Shown: one piece after another, positions 49,771-61,295 of the stretch
Layout of the letters: every line of letters starts with the position of its first letter
Numbering within the stretch: position 1 is the stretch's first letter
NCBI GenBank assembly: GCA_026770025.1
Contig: JAMXDE010000029.1
Span: 496,001 to 560,000 of the forward strand
Direction: 5' to 3'
Length of the DNA: 64,000 nucleotides
DNA from: Craspedostauros australis
Lineage: Eukaryota > Bacillariophyta > Bacillariophyceae > Mastogloiales > Achnanthaceae
Notes under the pieces: model-generated
The model's input: the letters and a program-made list of their open reading frames with translations, nothing else
What the model was told of the DNA's origin: nothing
The model's database searches: none
Position numbers and translations under genes: made by a program

Positions 49771-52700
49771 ATGGAACATACGTACTTGAGATACGAATGT
49801 GCCGATGCTTTTGGGCTGGTGTCGTCATCATCATCGTCCAAGGCACCGCAATCCAATTCCACCCTGGCCTTCCTGGGCAAGACCAGGCACAATCCGGTCG
49901 TGCTCACCACGGCTGGCAGCTACTGCGTCGGCTATCACTTGCGGACGTCGGAGCCAACGATCAAGATCGGTCACAGAGAACAGCTGTCGGGTGGAATTGG
50001 AACCGGCAGAGCGTTGAACAGCGATCAGGTGGTTTGCGTCCAGGTTGCGCCGACGATCGCTCCTGCATCCACGAAGGCGGCGGAAGCTAGCACGGCCAAA
50101 GTTGCGACGGGATGGGTGGATGGAGCAGTCCGCGTCTTTGATGTGGACGCTCAAGAGATCAACGTCGCCAACGGCGGATGCGGCCTCATCCAGACGCTGC
50201 TGCAGCCCACCAGAGACGAAGAATTCGTCATGCGAGAGCCGTTGGTATTGAATGGCCATTCCGATACGCCGATCCGGGCGCTGGCCTTCTGCCCGACCTT
50301 CGGGAACCGGTTGGCGTCGGGATCCAGCGACGGTTCGGTCGTCCTTTGGGATACCGTGGCCGAAACTGGCCTCTTTCGGCTCCTCGGTCACCGCGGTGGA
50401 ATCACTGACATTCGCTTCGCCATGATCGATGGTGGTTTGGATTACCTCATCACCAGCAGCCTCGACGGACTTGTCAAGATCTGGGATTTGAAGGCCCAGT
50501 GCTGCAGTCAGACCATTCCGAACCACGCCGGGGAAGTGTGGGCGGCAGCATGCCAACCCATCGCAACGCGATCGATGGAGCAATCCGCTCGCATCCGACT
50601 GCTCACTGGCAGCAACGATGGAGAGGTCAGAGTGTGGAGCGTGGACAAGCCGAAGCGTGTCCAACGCGATGCAATCGAGGCGGCTGCTGCAGGCGCCGAT
50701 GGAAGTGCCACGGACGCACCATCCACAAAGGACTTACCTCCCGCTGCCACCACCGATAACGGAGATAGCAATGATGGTGATGACGATGATGATGCCAACT
50801 TGGACGATGTCTGTACCTATGTTGGCAAGCTGATAACCCCGGCCAACGTGTCAACATCCTCCGACCGCATATCCTGCTTGCACTACCATGCCAACGGCAA
50901 GTACGTCGGAGTCCTGCATGCCAATTCCAAGAATATTGACGTCTTCTTCATCCGAAGCGTCGATGAAGCCAACAAGAAGAGGCTGAGACGGCTAAAACGT
51001 CGCAAGGAGAAAGGCAAGAACGCCAGAAGTCATGGCAAAAGCAACAGCAAGAATGACGAAAACGGCAGCAAGGGGTCTTCCAAGGCAGGCAAGAAGCGCG
51101 GAATTCTGGATGACCCAGAACCGGAAGATGAAGGCGACGGCAACGATGGTGGCGGAACAAATGCGTCCAGCCAGCAAGGATTCGTGGAGAGTCAGGATTA
51201 TGGGCAGATCAAGGCGTCGGATGAATTTGAATACTACGGCACCGTGCGCGCCGGGCACAAGGTCAAAGGATTCTCGTTCCTACCTTACAAAGAATCCGGG
51301 GGAGGGATTCGCATGGTCTGCTCTCTGTCGACCAACGGGTTGGAGGTGCACTCGCTCGTTAAGAAATCATCCACGTACGTTCCATGCTCCATGAATCAAA
51401 CGTCCTAGGCAACGATGTCCTCCGCTGTGATGTGCTGTGCCGTGCCGTGCATCTGATGCTTCTTGAATTGGTCTGACCTTTGCCTTGTCATCAAAACCAC
51501 AACTCTACTATATTCCGTTCTATTCTAATCTATTCTGTATTCTCCACACCCTGTCATCTCAACACCGACGGGACGACTCAACGCTACCGCATGCTATGCT
51601 CCATCACACTATATTATATGCCACGATGCAGAAATCAACCAATTGCCGAAACAATCGCGACCAAGCATTCGACGATATCCATGCCAGGACACCCAACGGG
51701 GATCAGAGCCGTGGAGCTGTCTTCAGACGATGACTTGGCCTGCACGGTGTCGAAGAATGCAACGAAGATATGGAACGTCACAACGAGAACCTGCGTTCAG
51801 TCCATGACCCCGGAAGTTGACGACGATCCGTGCTACGGTCTGTGCGCCAAGTTCCTCCCTGGCAACACGCACGTTGTCATGGGAACTCGCGAGGGTCATC
51901 TCCTCTTGATTGACATTGCCACCGGTGATGTCGTCTTCGTCGAGGAGAAGGCTCACGACGGTGCCATCTGGAGCCTTGACATTCGCCGACCAACCGCACG
52001 ACAAGAGACGGCCGTCGTTGTCACGGGGTCGGCGGATAAGACAGTGAAATTTTGGGAGATCGAGGCGCAGGAGGACGGCGACACGCCGATGCTGGAGCAG
52101 ACCAGGATGCTGCAAATGAACGATGATGTTGTATCTGTCCGTTATTCTCACTCAGCCATCCCATCCAAGCGCATGGTCTTCGTGTCGAGCCTGGATTCCA
52201 CAATCAAAGTCTTCTTCGATGATTCGCTCAAATTCTTCCTCAGCCTGTACGGGCACAAGCTCCCGGCGCTCGCTGTCGACGCAAGCGATGACGACACCAT
52301 CCTCGCATCTGGCGGAGCTGACAAGACGATCAAGATTTGGGGTCTGGACTTTGGTGACACTCATCGGACTTTGCACGGCCATGAAGACAGTATCACCGAC
52401 ATAAGCTTCGTGCGAAGGACTCACAACTTCTTCTCAGCTAGCAAGGACGGGACAGTCAGATACTGGGACGGCGATCGATTTGAACAGATCCTGATCCTTC
52501 ACGGCCACATGGCCGAAGTCAACTGTCTCTCCATTAGCCGCTCCGGCGCATTCGTGCTGAGCGGCAGCATGGATCGGCAGGTGCGAGTTTGGGAGAGAAC
52601 CAAGGACATCGTCTTCCTCGAGGAAGAGCGTGAGCGCGAGCTCGAGAAGATGTTCGACAAAGTGGATGGTCGCAACAGCCAATCGACTGCCCAAATCATG

Positions 52701-53785
52701 CGGTCGAAGGGCGCGGGAGATGACGACGATGCCGATGCTGATGGTGACGATACGGCACAAAGCAACGAACCGCAAAGCGAAGCCGCTGTCAAACGCAGCG
52801 TGCTCAGTGTCTCCGCGGGTGATAGAATCCTCGAAGCACTCGAGCGGGCTGATCAGGAGTTGAAGGAATCCCGAGCATTCCGCAGAAATAATCCAGGCAA
52901 GGAAAAGAGCCCGAATCCGACGCTCCTCCTCATGGAGCCATCGATGTATGTGCTGTGGGTTCTGAAATCGATCAAGCACGCCGAATCGGAGCAAAGTCTG
53001 CTCGTACTCTCGCTGAATCATGTCGAGCGATTGCTGTACTACCTCATCCTCTGCCTGCGAGCAGGAAGAGGCGTGGAAGTATGCTCACGCGCATCCGTCT
53101 TCCTTGTGAAGATTCATCAGAAGCAGGTAAGTCTGCCCCTTCAGCGTTGTCCATGTTAGTGTCGTAAATCTTGTTCATGGTGTTCGTACGCTTCTGGAAA
53201 GGATCAGGCATTGCAATGACGAGAAGTTGTCGACCGATTGTCGGAAACGACGCTTGAGCGATCACAAACAATTACCTATACTCAAATTTCCGAGCAATGT
53301 CCGTCCATCCACAAGCGGTGTTTGTAAATTGATGATGTGCGAATTCACGTGTCGGGTCGCGTTATGCTGTGCTGTGCTGCGATTGCTCTGTTCTGCACTG
53401 CTTTGCACCAATGCTGCAACTGACACGTTCGGGCTTCTGATTCGCCCATTGGTGCGTACATTTGGTACTCTTATCATATCCTCCATCGTTCCGCCGTCAC
53501 ATTTGGCTGTTGCATGTTTTGTCCATGCACCGTTCTCAGCTCATGATGAACCAATCCGTCGCCGCGCCATTGAATGAGCTTCGGCGGTTGATGAAGACGA
53601 GATTGACAGAATCGAAAGACACGGTCGGCTTCAACCTCGCAGCTCTCCGCATGGTCGCGAGGGTGGCACAAGAACGCAAGGAAGCCTTCCTCGATTACGA
53701 AAAGGTCAACACCGCAGATATCTGGGCAGGCATGGGTCTTGGAAGCGAGATGGCGGCTGATCTCCAGAAGGGCATCCGCAGATGA
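49771..53785 (+). CDS. UTP12: UTP12/WDR3 (DIP2) homologue, WD40 protein of the small-subunit processome, three exons
   Basis: Exons: 49771-51374, 51632-53126, 53540-53785. They join in phase to 3345 bases, 1114 aa. Donors are GTACGT and GTAAGT, acceptors CAG. The order follows human WDR3: N-terminal YLRYECADAFG, one WD40 propeller with LASGSSDGSVVLWD and LITSSLDGLVKIWD, then a second propeller from PGHPTGIRAVELSSDD including ILASGGADKTIKIWGLDFGD and FVLSGSMDRQVRVWERT. The Utp12 helical domain closes it (LNHVERLLYYLILCLR, KDTVGFNLAALR). UTP12 is a UTP-B subunit that binds pre-18S rRNA with the U3 snoRNP in the nucleolus. Basic Lys/Arg-rich and acidic linkers separate the propellers. Two shorter single-exon genes would be a wrong reading, as neither half is complete. 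Confidence 0.93.
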
Positions 53786-54514
53786 TGTGTTCAGCTCGCA
53801 CCGTTGCATAGTTCTGGATTCGTCGGGGTAGCGTAGTGGTCTAAGAAGACTCTGGAGTAGGACGTAACTGGTCAGCGAAACTGGACCAAACACCAGCAAA
53901 TTGATAGGACTATTCACAGTAGATATAGCTGTAGATGTGGATAGAGCCAGAAAACATTGCCAAGGTAGCACACAGGGACATGATGATTGGAATGGGATTC
54001 TTGCGACACTCGACAATGGCAGGACAGCCAACGTGAAGGAAAGATGAAAGAGCCGATGGGCTGCTCACCCGGATGTACAACATCACTTGGCCAATCTATA
54101 AATGGCCTAAATGTACTTTACGGTTGTATCGGCGTCATTTGATCGTTAAAGCGTTATTGTTGCGAACGTATGAACTTATTAGCCTTCCGAAGGCAATAGA
54201 GTATTCCGTTGTGATGATACGATGTTGAGGAGTATCGATGGAGAGGAATGGGATTGAATTCGTTGACATCGGGACACGCTAACGTTGGTGTTTCGTCGTG
54301 GATCCACTGCTGTTGTGTTACGTTTCACAAGGGACACCCCAGGTCAGACCAGATGTCTCCACATTTTTCTTGGTGTTGTGGTGTTGCTCTGGTGCGTTGG
54401 TGGCAAGGTTTGGAACAGAGCTGTCACAAACCAAAGAAGACGAAGACGAAGACGGCGACTGCCATCGCTGAACAGACAAGCCAAGCCCAAGCTTGACAAA
54501 GCGACTCGTTAACC
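53786..54514. other. Intergenic region between two same-strand genes
   Basis: 729 bases between UTP12 and ALG7. No repeat array or gene stands out. A tRNA-like box A (53827-53840) was examined and rejected. Confidence 0.6.
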
Positions 54515-56107
54515 ATGTCGCGGGATTATGCCACGCTGGCTCTCGCCCTTCTGCCGCTGTGCGCACCGCTGTATCTCCTGGTGCCGCTGCTGGACAATCC
54601 CATCACCGTCGTGTCAGGCTGGATGCAACAGTTGCTGAACGAAGATTCTCGGAATGACCTTCCGGAGATACCACCCGTCGGGTCTCAGCTGCTGGCCTAT
54701 CTGGTCGTCGCCATGGCTGGCTTCCTCATGACCAACAGGCTGGTTCCCCACATCAAGGAGTACACCCTGCGCAAGGGGATATGCGGGAAGGATCTGGGCA
54801 AACGCGGCACTGCCATGGCGGAGAAACCTGTGTACGTCATGCTCAGGCATTGCCATCCTGCGATGCGCTGTGAATAGAGCGCGGCTGCATCGACCATCCG
54901 TGCCGAAGGCTCGCAAATCAGTACTTTCGGCTGCAATATATCATATAACATATCCTCACGTTCATGGTTGCATCTTCCTCTTTAATTGGTTCCATGATCA
55001 ACACCAACATCGATGATGACGATGACGATGACGATCGCGAAATTCAGACCGGAGGGATTGGGGATTGCGTCAGGCACCATCTTCCTCGTGTGCCTGATAT
55101 TCTGCTTGGTCGGTTACGCGACGTCACATCCGACCAAGCTACTGGATCTCAACTCCGCACTGCTCTCCGTTTGCTTCATGCTTTTCCTGGGATTCACGGA
55201 TGATGTGTTGGATTGGCCTTGGCGGTACAAGCTGGTGCTCCCCAGCGTTGCGTCGTTGCCACTCCTCTGCTGCTACAGCGGAAGCACCACCATAGTCGTT
55301 CCGATCCAGCTGCGGAGTTTGATCATGCAGGACCATCAGCTCACGCCGATCGTCGGAAATCTGCTGTCGTGCCTGATTGGGATCGATCGCCAGGCCAACG
55401 GCTCGCTTGTGGATCTGGGGATGTTCTACCATCTGTATATGGGATTGCTGGCGGTCTTTTGCACGAACGCCATCAACATATACGCCGGAATCAACGGTTT
55501 GGAATGCGGCCAGTCGTACATCATCGCATGCGCCGTGCTCGTGCACAGCCTCATTGAGATCCATGCCAACGTGCAGCAGGTCGAGAACCATCTGTTCTCC
55601 GTCATGGTCATGCTGTGCTTCATCGGCGTGTCCCTGGGGTTGCTGCGGCACAACTGGTACCCGGCGTCCGTCTTCGTCGGCGACACCTTCTGCTACTTTG
55701 CAGGCATGACGTTCGCCGTCGTTGGCATCCTGGGACACTTTTCGAAAACTCTGCTGCTCTTCCTCATCCCGCAGATCTTCAATTTCCTTTGGTCGGCGCC
55801 GCAGCTCTTCAAGCTCGTTCCGTGCCCGAGACACCGGCTGCCGTCCTTCAATCCGAAGACTGGGAAGATGGAGCCATCGTGCTTCGAGTGCAAGGAGACG
55901 GATCACCGCTGGCTCAAGATGCTGACGCTGCAGAACCCAAATGCGACGAGGTTAGCGAACATGACGATGATCAACCTTTGCCTGCAGGTGTTCGGCCCGA
56001 TGGGAGAGAGGGAGCTGTGCACGCTGCTGCTGATCTTGCAGTCATTCTCGTGCGCGCTGGGTCTGTTCATACGGTACTACATTGCCAAATTCTTCTTTGA
56101 CGAATAG
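54515..56107 (+). CDS. ALG7: UDP-GlcNAc:dolichyl-phosphate GlcNAc-1-phosphotransferase (ALG7/DPAGT1), two exons
   Basis: Exons 54515-54831 and 55048-56107 join in phase to 458 aa (donor GTACGT, acceptor CAG). The junction rebuilds the family sequence [14 protein letters not shown], matching the conserved Lys...Pro-Glu-x-x-Gly of eukaryotic members. Other signatures are [23 protein letters not shown] with the catalytic Asp pair, [28 protein letters not shown] and the C-terminal [14 protein letters not shown]. About ten membrane helices are expected. The enzyme makes GlcNAc-PP-dolichol on the cytosolic face of the ER, the first step of N-glycan assembly and the step blocked by tunicamycin. Length fits (about 400-460 aa in other eukaryotes). 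It follows UTP12 on the same strand, with no functional link. Confidence 0.95.
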
Positions 56108-56651
56108 AGAGGGATGGGCAAGGTGGTGGATTCTGGACTGAGACAGCACAATCGATGGTTGGTGGCGGCGGCGCTGGTGGTATGTATACTATCATGCGGC
56201 ATCACCGTGATTTTTCACTTTCGCTATCCACATTGATGCGGATGTGCGTGCGGGTGTGAATGCCGGCATCCATTCGAATGCCTCGATTGACTCGCGGGCC
56301 AAGCAACAGACAAGCACAAGCTGCTGACTTTGTAACGTGCGCAATGCAGACAATACAACATGTACAATACAATATGATGCGGTGTGCTTCTACAAATACA
56401 GGCACACATGGAGAGACAGAAAGAGAGAACACGAGCAAGGATGAGGGAGACTGGAATGAATGGCATTACTCGAGAGTGCCCTTTAGTCGCAATGCTACCA
56501 TTACTGCCATTGTAAACTATTATATTACTATTCTAACGTGAACCTGTACGTATGAACCTGTACCATACCTTCGTCGCAATCATTGACGAGGCAAGACATG
56601 TCCAACCGACAGCAGCCCTTGCGTTTCGTCCAATGCTCGGCCCACCTCAGT
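56108..56651. other. Intergenic, between converging genes
   Basis: 544 bases between ALG7 (+) and the LAMTOR5-like gene (-). A 10-bp direct repeat (GAACCTGTAC) occurs twice near 56540-56563. No gene seen. Confidence 0.6.
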
Positions 56652-57002
56652 TTACGCAGCATCTGATGATGCGGGAGTCTCCGCCACGGCCTTCACAGGA
56701 ACCCGGACGGCCATGGTGCGCCCATCGTAATCCTTGACTAATATGGCGCTGTCATCGGCCTCGATCGTGATCAACGGCGCAGCGCTCGTTGCGTCTGCGA
56801 CCGTGCCATCTTCCGGGGACGAACGCAGCTGCGCCGCCAGCCTCGTGAGGTTCGTGTAGATGCCGGAGCGCTCTGCGTTGCCCATGGCGCCTTTGGCCAC
56901 GAGGCAGAGTCCGGAGGGATCATTGCAGAGAATGCCCCCGACATTCTCTCTCGCGGGTCCAGCCAACAACGAGTTGACCAACTCGGTGCTCTTGCCGCTC
57001 AT
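56652..57002 (-). CDS. LAMTOR5/HBXIP-like Ragulator subunit (roadblock-type fold)
   Basis: Start ATG 57002 gives 116 aa. The sequence follows the LAMTOR5 pattern: NVGGILCNDPSGLCLVAKGA, IYTNLTRLAAQLR and then AILVKDYDGRTMAVRVPV. Human LAMTOR5 (91 aa) has the corresponding GVLCTDSQGL and KHDGITVAVHK. LAMTOR5 is part of the Ragulator scaffold that holds Rag GTPases and recruits TORC1 to lysosome membranes. The protein here has a ~10-residue insertion before the last strands and an Ala/Pro-rich tail. The size, order of strands and Asp-Gly pair make the call good despite the short length. It is intronless and convergent with ALG7. Confidence 0.82.
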   Translation of the reverse strand: MSGKSTELVNSLLAGPARENVGGILCNDPSGLCLVAKGAMGNAERSGIYTNLTRLAAQLRSSPEDGTVADATSAAPLITIEADDSAILVKDYDGRTMAVRVPVKAVAETPASSDAA

Positions 57003-57684
57003 CTTTGGCTATGTGTGGACGATCGACCGTTCAAGGATACTGTTATACTCGTATGCAGTTGAATCGACGATGTGTGATGTGTGGTCTGTAATGCTGGTGG
57101 AACCGGAGTGCGATGTTGTGGTTTGCGGTTGGTGGACAAGATTCGGTTGTTGCGTGGACGTTGCTGGAATGATCTCGATCTTGTTGTTCTGTGGCTGTGG
57201 GCGCATTTTATCACCCCTCCAAATTCCAAAGATCACAACGAGTTCTCCTGCACTGTTCGAGTACCTGAAAAAAACGGATATCGAAATTGGGGGTCTTATC
57301 CTTGGACTAAGGCTACCCAAGAGCAAGAGGGAGAGGCTGAACAGCGCCGTGCTCGTTCGACCTGCTATACTCCATCAGCACTCGCGAAAGGCAGTGCGAG
57401 GTTCCGCTGCCTCTTCACCGAACCAGGTTCATCAAGCAGGTGCCCACCACAGCGCGAAGAGTATGACGCAGGCCGCGCCAATGGATGGTGCTCGTATTTT
57501 CTGAAATATTGCCTACCATACAATTGCACGATACGATAGGATACGATACTATGCCAATCTAATTTGGCTTACGGATAGGTTGTTCCCCTCTATTGGGAGG
57601 AGAGTGGAATGAGCTACTAGTGTAGGAGTGAGTTATGCTTGGGGCTCGTCATGCCCAAGGCACGATGGTCGTGGCCGCGCGGGC
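57003..57684. other. Intergenic region between two same-strand genes
   Basis: 682 bases, the 5' flank of the LAMTOR5-like gene and 3' flank of the transporter gene. A short GATAC-type pentamer array lies at about 57528-57550. Overlapping frames here lack family features. No gene seen. Confidence 0.6.
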
Positions 57685-59966
57685 TTAGGAGAGCACACCT
57701 GCGTCGTTGGGGGTGTTGTTGTTGGCCGGTCGGGGGAAGAGCTCGGAGTAGATCTTGGTGGACATGAGGAGAGTTCCGCTTGCGGTGCACGCAATCAAGA
57801 AGATCCAGACAGACGACCAACCGTACGCCTTCTCGAGGGGCTTGACTGCCATGAGTCCAAGAGACGCGGTGATGGCTCCGCAGCCATTGATAAGACCGGT
57901 GACAGTTCCGAGGGACTTGTTGTTTCCACGGACGGATGGATGAGACGCCAAGTCGGCAGCGACGGCAGATGTGATGATGTTGTTTGGTCTGTTGTGAATG
58001 TCGTTGAAATTGCAGAAGCGGTAGAGAATGGACGGAACACACATGGCGATGTGGTCAGATGATTTGTATGTGGCGAGCATGGCGACTGAAAACAAGACAC
58101 ATTGTGTATTGATTTCGCAAATGGATGTTGCGCATGCGGCGGCAAACAAAAACGGCGCACGGCACGGCACAGTGCAGGACAGCGCGCAACAGCACTCCTC
58201 CTGTGTGATTTGAGGAGATGGAATCGAAACGGAAGAACTTACCCTCCGACAAGGATACCCATGCATGCCAGCATGACGAGCAGGAGGTATGGGTTCATGT
58301 GATCATTCTCGGAGAACTTGGCGAAGAATCCAAGGAAGACGATGAGGGTGGCCATGAACACCCCGATGACGACGGCACGGCGACCGCCGAACATGTCCGA
58401 CACATATCCAACGATGATACCGCCGGGCATCATGCCCACGCTGTACAGCGCGGCGATGAGGTTGGCTGTGACGGAGTCGAACTTGGTGCCGAGGAAGTAT
58501 GGGAGCCAGAAGAAGAGGACGTAGTTGGTGAGCTTGAAGAAACCGAAGGCAAATGCGTACTGGCCGACCATTGGGATGCTGATGGCCGCGAGGTAGCTGA
58601 TTGGTGCGGGGCCTTCGTCTTCCACGGTCTCTCCGTGCTCGGCGAGCTCCTTGCGCTTCGCCTCGAGCTTCGCGAGGCGGATCTTGACTTCGGGGGTGAT
58701 GATGCCGACGTTTGCTGGATCGGCAACGAGCTGGAGGGTGAGGTATCCCCATCCGAAGTTGGTCAGGGCTGGAATGAGCAGCGCCCACCAGTATGGCAGA
58801 CCGATCTTGAGCACGGCTGCTGTGCAAAGTGCGGCGGTGATGTCACCCATGTACTGATGGCAGGTCCAGAATCCGAAGATGGTTCCGCGGTTCTTGACAG
58901 ACTCGGCGTCGCAGAACCAGTTGCCCATGACGGCCGTCCCCACTGGTCCTCCAGTGGCCTGGAAGAAACCGAAGATGAAGTACACTCCGAGGATGAATGC
59001 GTCACCGAATGCTTCCGACATGCCGACGAAATCGAACCACAATGCGACGTTGATGAGGAGGAGGCAGAGACCAGATCCGAAGAGGCCAACGGCAAGGACG
59101 GTGGTTGGGTTGAAGGTGTCTCCGAGCTTTCCGTTGATAATGTTTCCAGCGGCGTACGTTGCCATGAAGACGGTGTCCATCTCAGACAGGATCACTTCTG
59201 GGAATCCACCCTCGGTTTCGAGCTGCTCCTTGACAGTGGAGTAGCACTTGCGTGAGAAGTGGGCCATGAAGTATCCACCGAACGTGATGAAGAACGCCCA
59301 TCTGCGAAGACCAGAAAAAAGAGGTTGCATTTCAAGGGCGCGTCATTTTCGACAGAGTATTGCGTCGAAGTTTGGATTTGTGGTCATGACGTTGAGGGTA
59401 GCGGTGGCACGGGCGATGGCGAATGGGGCGATGATGATGAGAATGATGGCGATGAGAATGACGACGATGGAGTTCACAGATATCGCACAGTGTTCATCGT
59501 TGCGCGATGCTCGATCAATGTCGTGCCCGAATTTGCGGATCGTTGTGAGCATAGCCCGGCACGGCGTGGCATGACACCGACATAGCGTAACATGGCAGCG
59601 CGACGACACGATGGGCGAGAGACAGCAGAAGAACACATCAATGTGTAGGCGCGAAGTGTAGGCGCGAAGCGTTGCGACGGTATGTATGACTGATGCTCTG
59701 CCAAGCCCCCGAAATGCAAATAGCATGAGCAAAACAAAACAACAACAGCAAATAGATGCAAGATGCAAAAGTTCCAACGGCAATCTTCTTGCAGAGCTTC
59801 ACAATCTCCTCCTCCTCTTCTTGTCCTTCTCGAATGCCCACCAGGCAAGCTGAGGCGATGGGAAAAATCACCGACACACTTACGGTTGGTAGAGCTTGAG
59901 GCGGTGGAGATGGTCTGCGCCACTCTGATCCTGATCCTGGATCAGGGGTTGCTTGACACCGGACAT
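57685..59966 (-). CDS. SLC37/GlpT-type (OPA family, MFS) sugar-phosphate or glycerol-3-phosphate transporter, three exons
   Basis: Exons 59966-59884, 59301-58243, 57988-57685 give 481 aa in phase. Both donors are GTAAGT and both acceptors CAG. The first exon encodes only 27 codons (MSGVKQPLIQDQDQSG). The joins restore YQPWAFFITFGGYFMAHFSR and ILVGGPNNIITSAVAADLAS, as in the family. About twelve hydrophobic segments are expected; a charged central loop (KLEAKRKELAEHG) separates the halves. ISGAVAADLA-like and HSRK-type motifs fit organophosphate:phosphate antiporters, which exchange glucose-6-phosphate or glycerol-3-phosphate for phosphate. No targeting peptide is visible, so ER, Golgi or plasma membrane is likely. 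Codon use is strongly biased, suggesting high expression. Confidence 0.9.
59641..59672. repeat. 13-bp tandem direct repeat in an intron
   Basis: GTGTAGGCGCGAA occurs twice in a row in intron 1 of the transporter gene. Confidence 0.7.
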
Positions 59967-61295
59967 GATTCAAGGTTGCTTGCTTGCTTGGTTGGTTGAT
60001 GTGAGTGAGTGTGTGTGGGTCCTCTCTTGATGGATGACCTTCACTTGCAGCGGGCTTTCTGATCAGCTTTCTGCTTTTTGTGTGCGAGTGGGATGGACAA
60101 TGAAAATCGAACCAAGTTGTTTGGTTGGTTGGCGTGATGGCCGTTTTCGTTTGCGTTTGCGCCCATCACAACGAGCGCACTTGCAGGAGAGGGGAGAGAC
60201 CAACTGGGACGGCTGCAACTGCGGTTGGCTTACTGTTCGCATCTGCACATGTGTACGCGTGTGGGTGGACGTACGAGGTATGCGTTGCAATGATCGTTCC
60301 TCCCCACAGTTGCCTTGATCCAAGAAGGGGAACGGCAAGGAACGAAACGTACTACACAGCAACAACAACAGAAGAAGAAGATCCACATCAGACAAGCGGT
60401 GGTGTGCAGGGGGACATCGAGTCTTTTGGCAGAGTCGGCAGATGGCCCCTGCGCGAAAAGATTCGGTGGTGGAGCGCAGATGGAGAAGAACCCCGCGCTG
60501 CGAAAGCGTTCTGATTGGACAGTCGTGCAGACGGCGAAGATTCCTCGTGTTCTTCTTCATTCGCCGTGTCGCGAAGCGGGAAGAATCTGAAGGAAGATCT
60601 TGGAACGAGAACTGGTACGGATGGTGAGCGATACCCTGATCGACCCATGTGATCAAAATTGTCGACGAATGATATACTATATAGTATCCTTATGGTACTC
60701 CTTGGTAGAAACGAGACGACTATATAGGTACTAAGGTTACGACTCCACGTGGAAAATCAGTGGAGGTAAACGTTGTGACGTACCACAGCCCATCAAAAAA
60801 AGGAAAGAAAAGGACACCAAAGACCGTGATGGTGTGTTCGGTTGGTTCGACGACAGACGATCCGCCACCGCTCACCCGTCGTTTGTTGATGTGTCCATGT
60901 GTCCTTTCGTCGCCTTGCTTTCTCGTCCGTTGATGTTTGTGTTGTTGATGCCTGTGTGGTCGTGACACCTTCGGTCGAAAACCATCAGCAGCAACCGATT
61001 CCGCACCTGTTGTTTCACCGTCCCAAAGCAAAAAGAATACTCTGCGGTCAGCCAGTCACCCTCTTGGTTCCCTTGTTGCAAACCTCATCGAACAGAGTGA
61101 CAGAGCGAGAGGCATCATCACAAGGAACATCAGCATCAGCCACAGCTGCTGACATCAACAACACTGAAGGGACAGTCAACCAGAGAACCCCTGTTGGATT
61201 GCTCCGCTCCACTTCGCTACAAGAAGCAACCAAGGCTCCACAACTCAAACCAATCTCCAGCTCCGCAACTCCACCTCCGTACGACGACAGCAACA
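59967..61295. other. Divergent intergenic region between transporter and TPR-protein genes
   Basis: 1.3 kb containing both 5' flanks. The ~80 bases next to the transporter start read as a CA-rich, G-poor leader on the minus strand (CAACCAACCAAGCAAGC). An (AAC)n/(GAA)n stretch lies near 60360-60382. Frames of 130-197 codons on the minus strand are His/Arg/Ser-rich without family features. The last ~100 bases are A/C-rich, probably the leader of the TPR gene. Confidence 0.55.

Noticed and set aside
51375..51408. Apparent stop of a 545-aa WD40 gene followed by a second WD40 gene
   Set aside because: Both halves together form one UTP12/WDR3 protein; a GTACGT donor at 51375 and CAG acceptor before 51632 join them in phase.
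53820..53890. tRNA-like box A (TAGCGTAGTGG) after a GTCGGGG start
   Set aside because: No matching box B and no 3' strand to close the acceptor stem within the expected distance.
58218..59255. 345-codon plus frame opposite the transporter
   Set aside because: Very Glu/Gly/His-rich translation, antisense to a clear membrane transporter.
60063..60656. 197-codon minus frame between the transporter and TPR genes
   Set aside because: His/Arg/Leu low-complexity translation over leader and triplet repeats.
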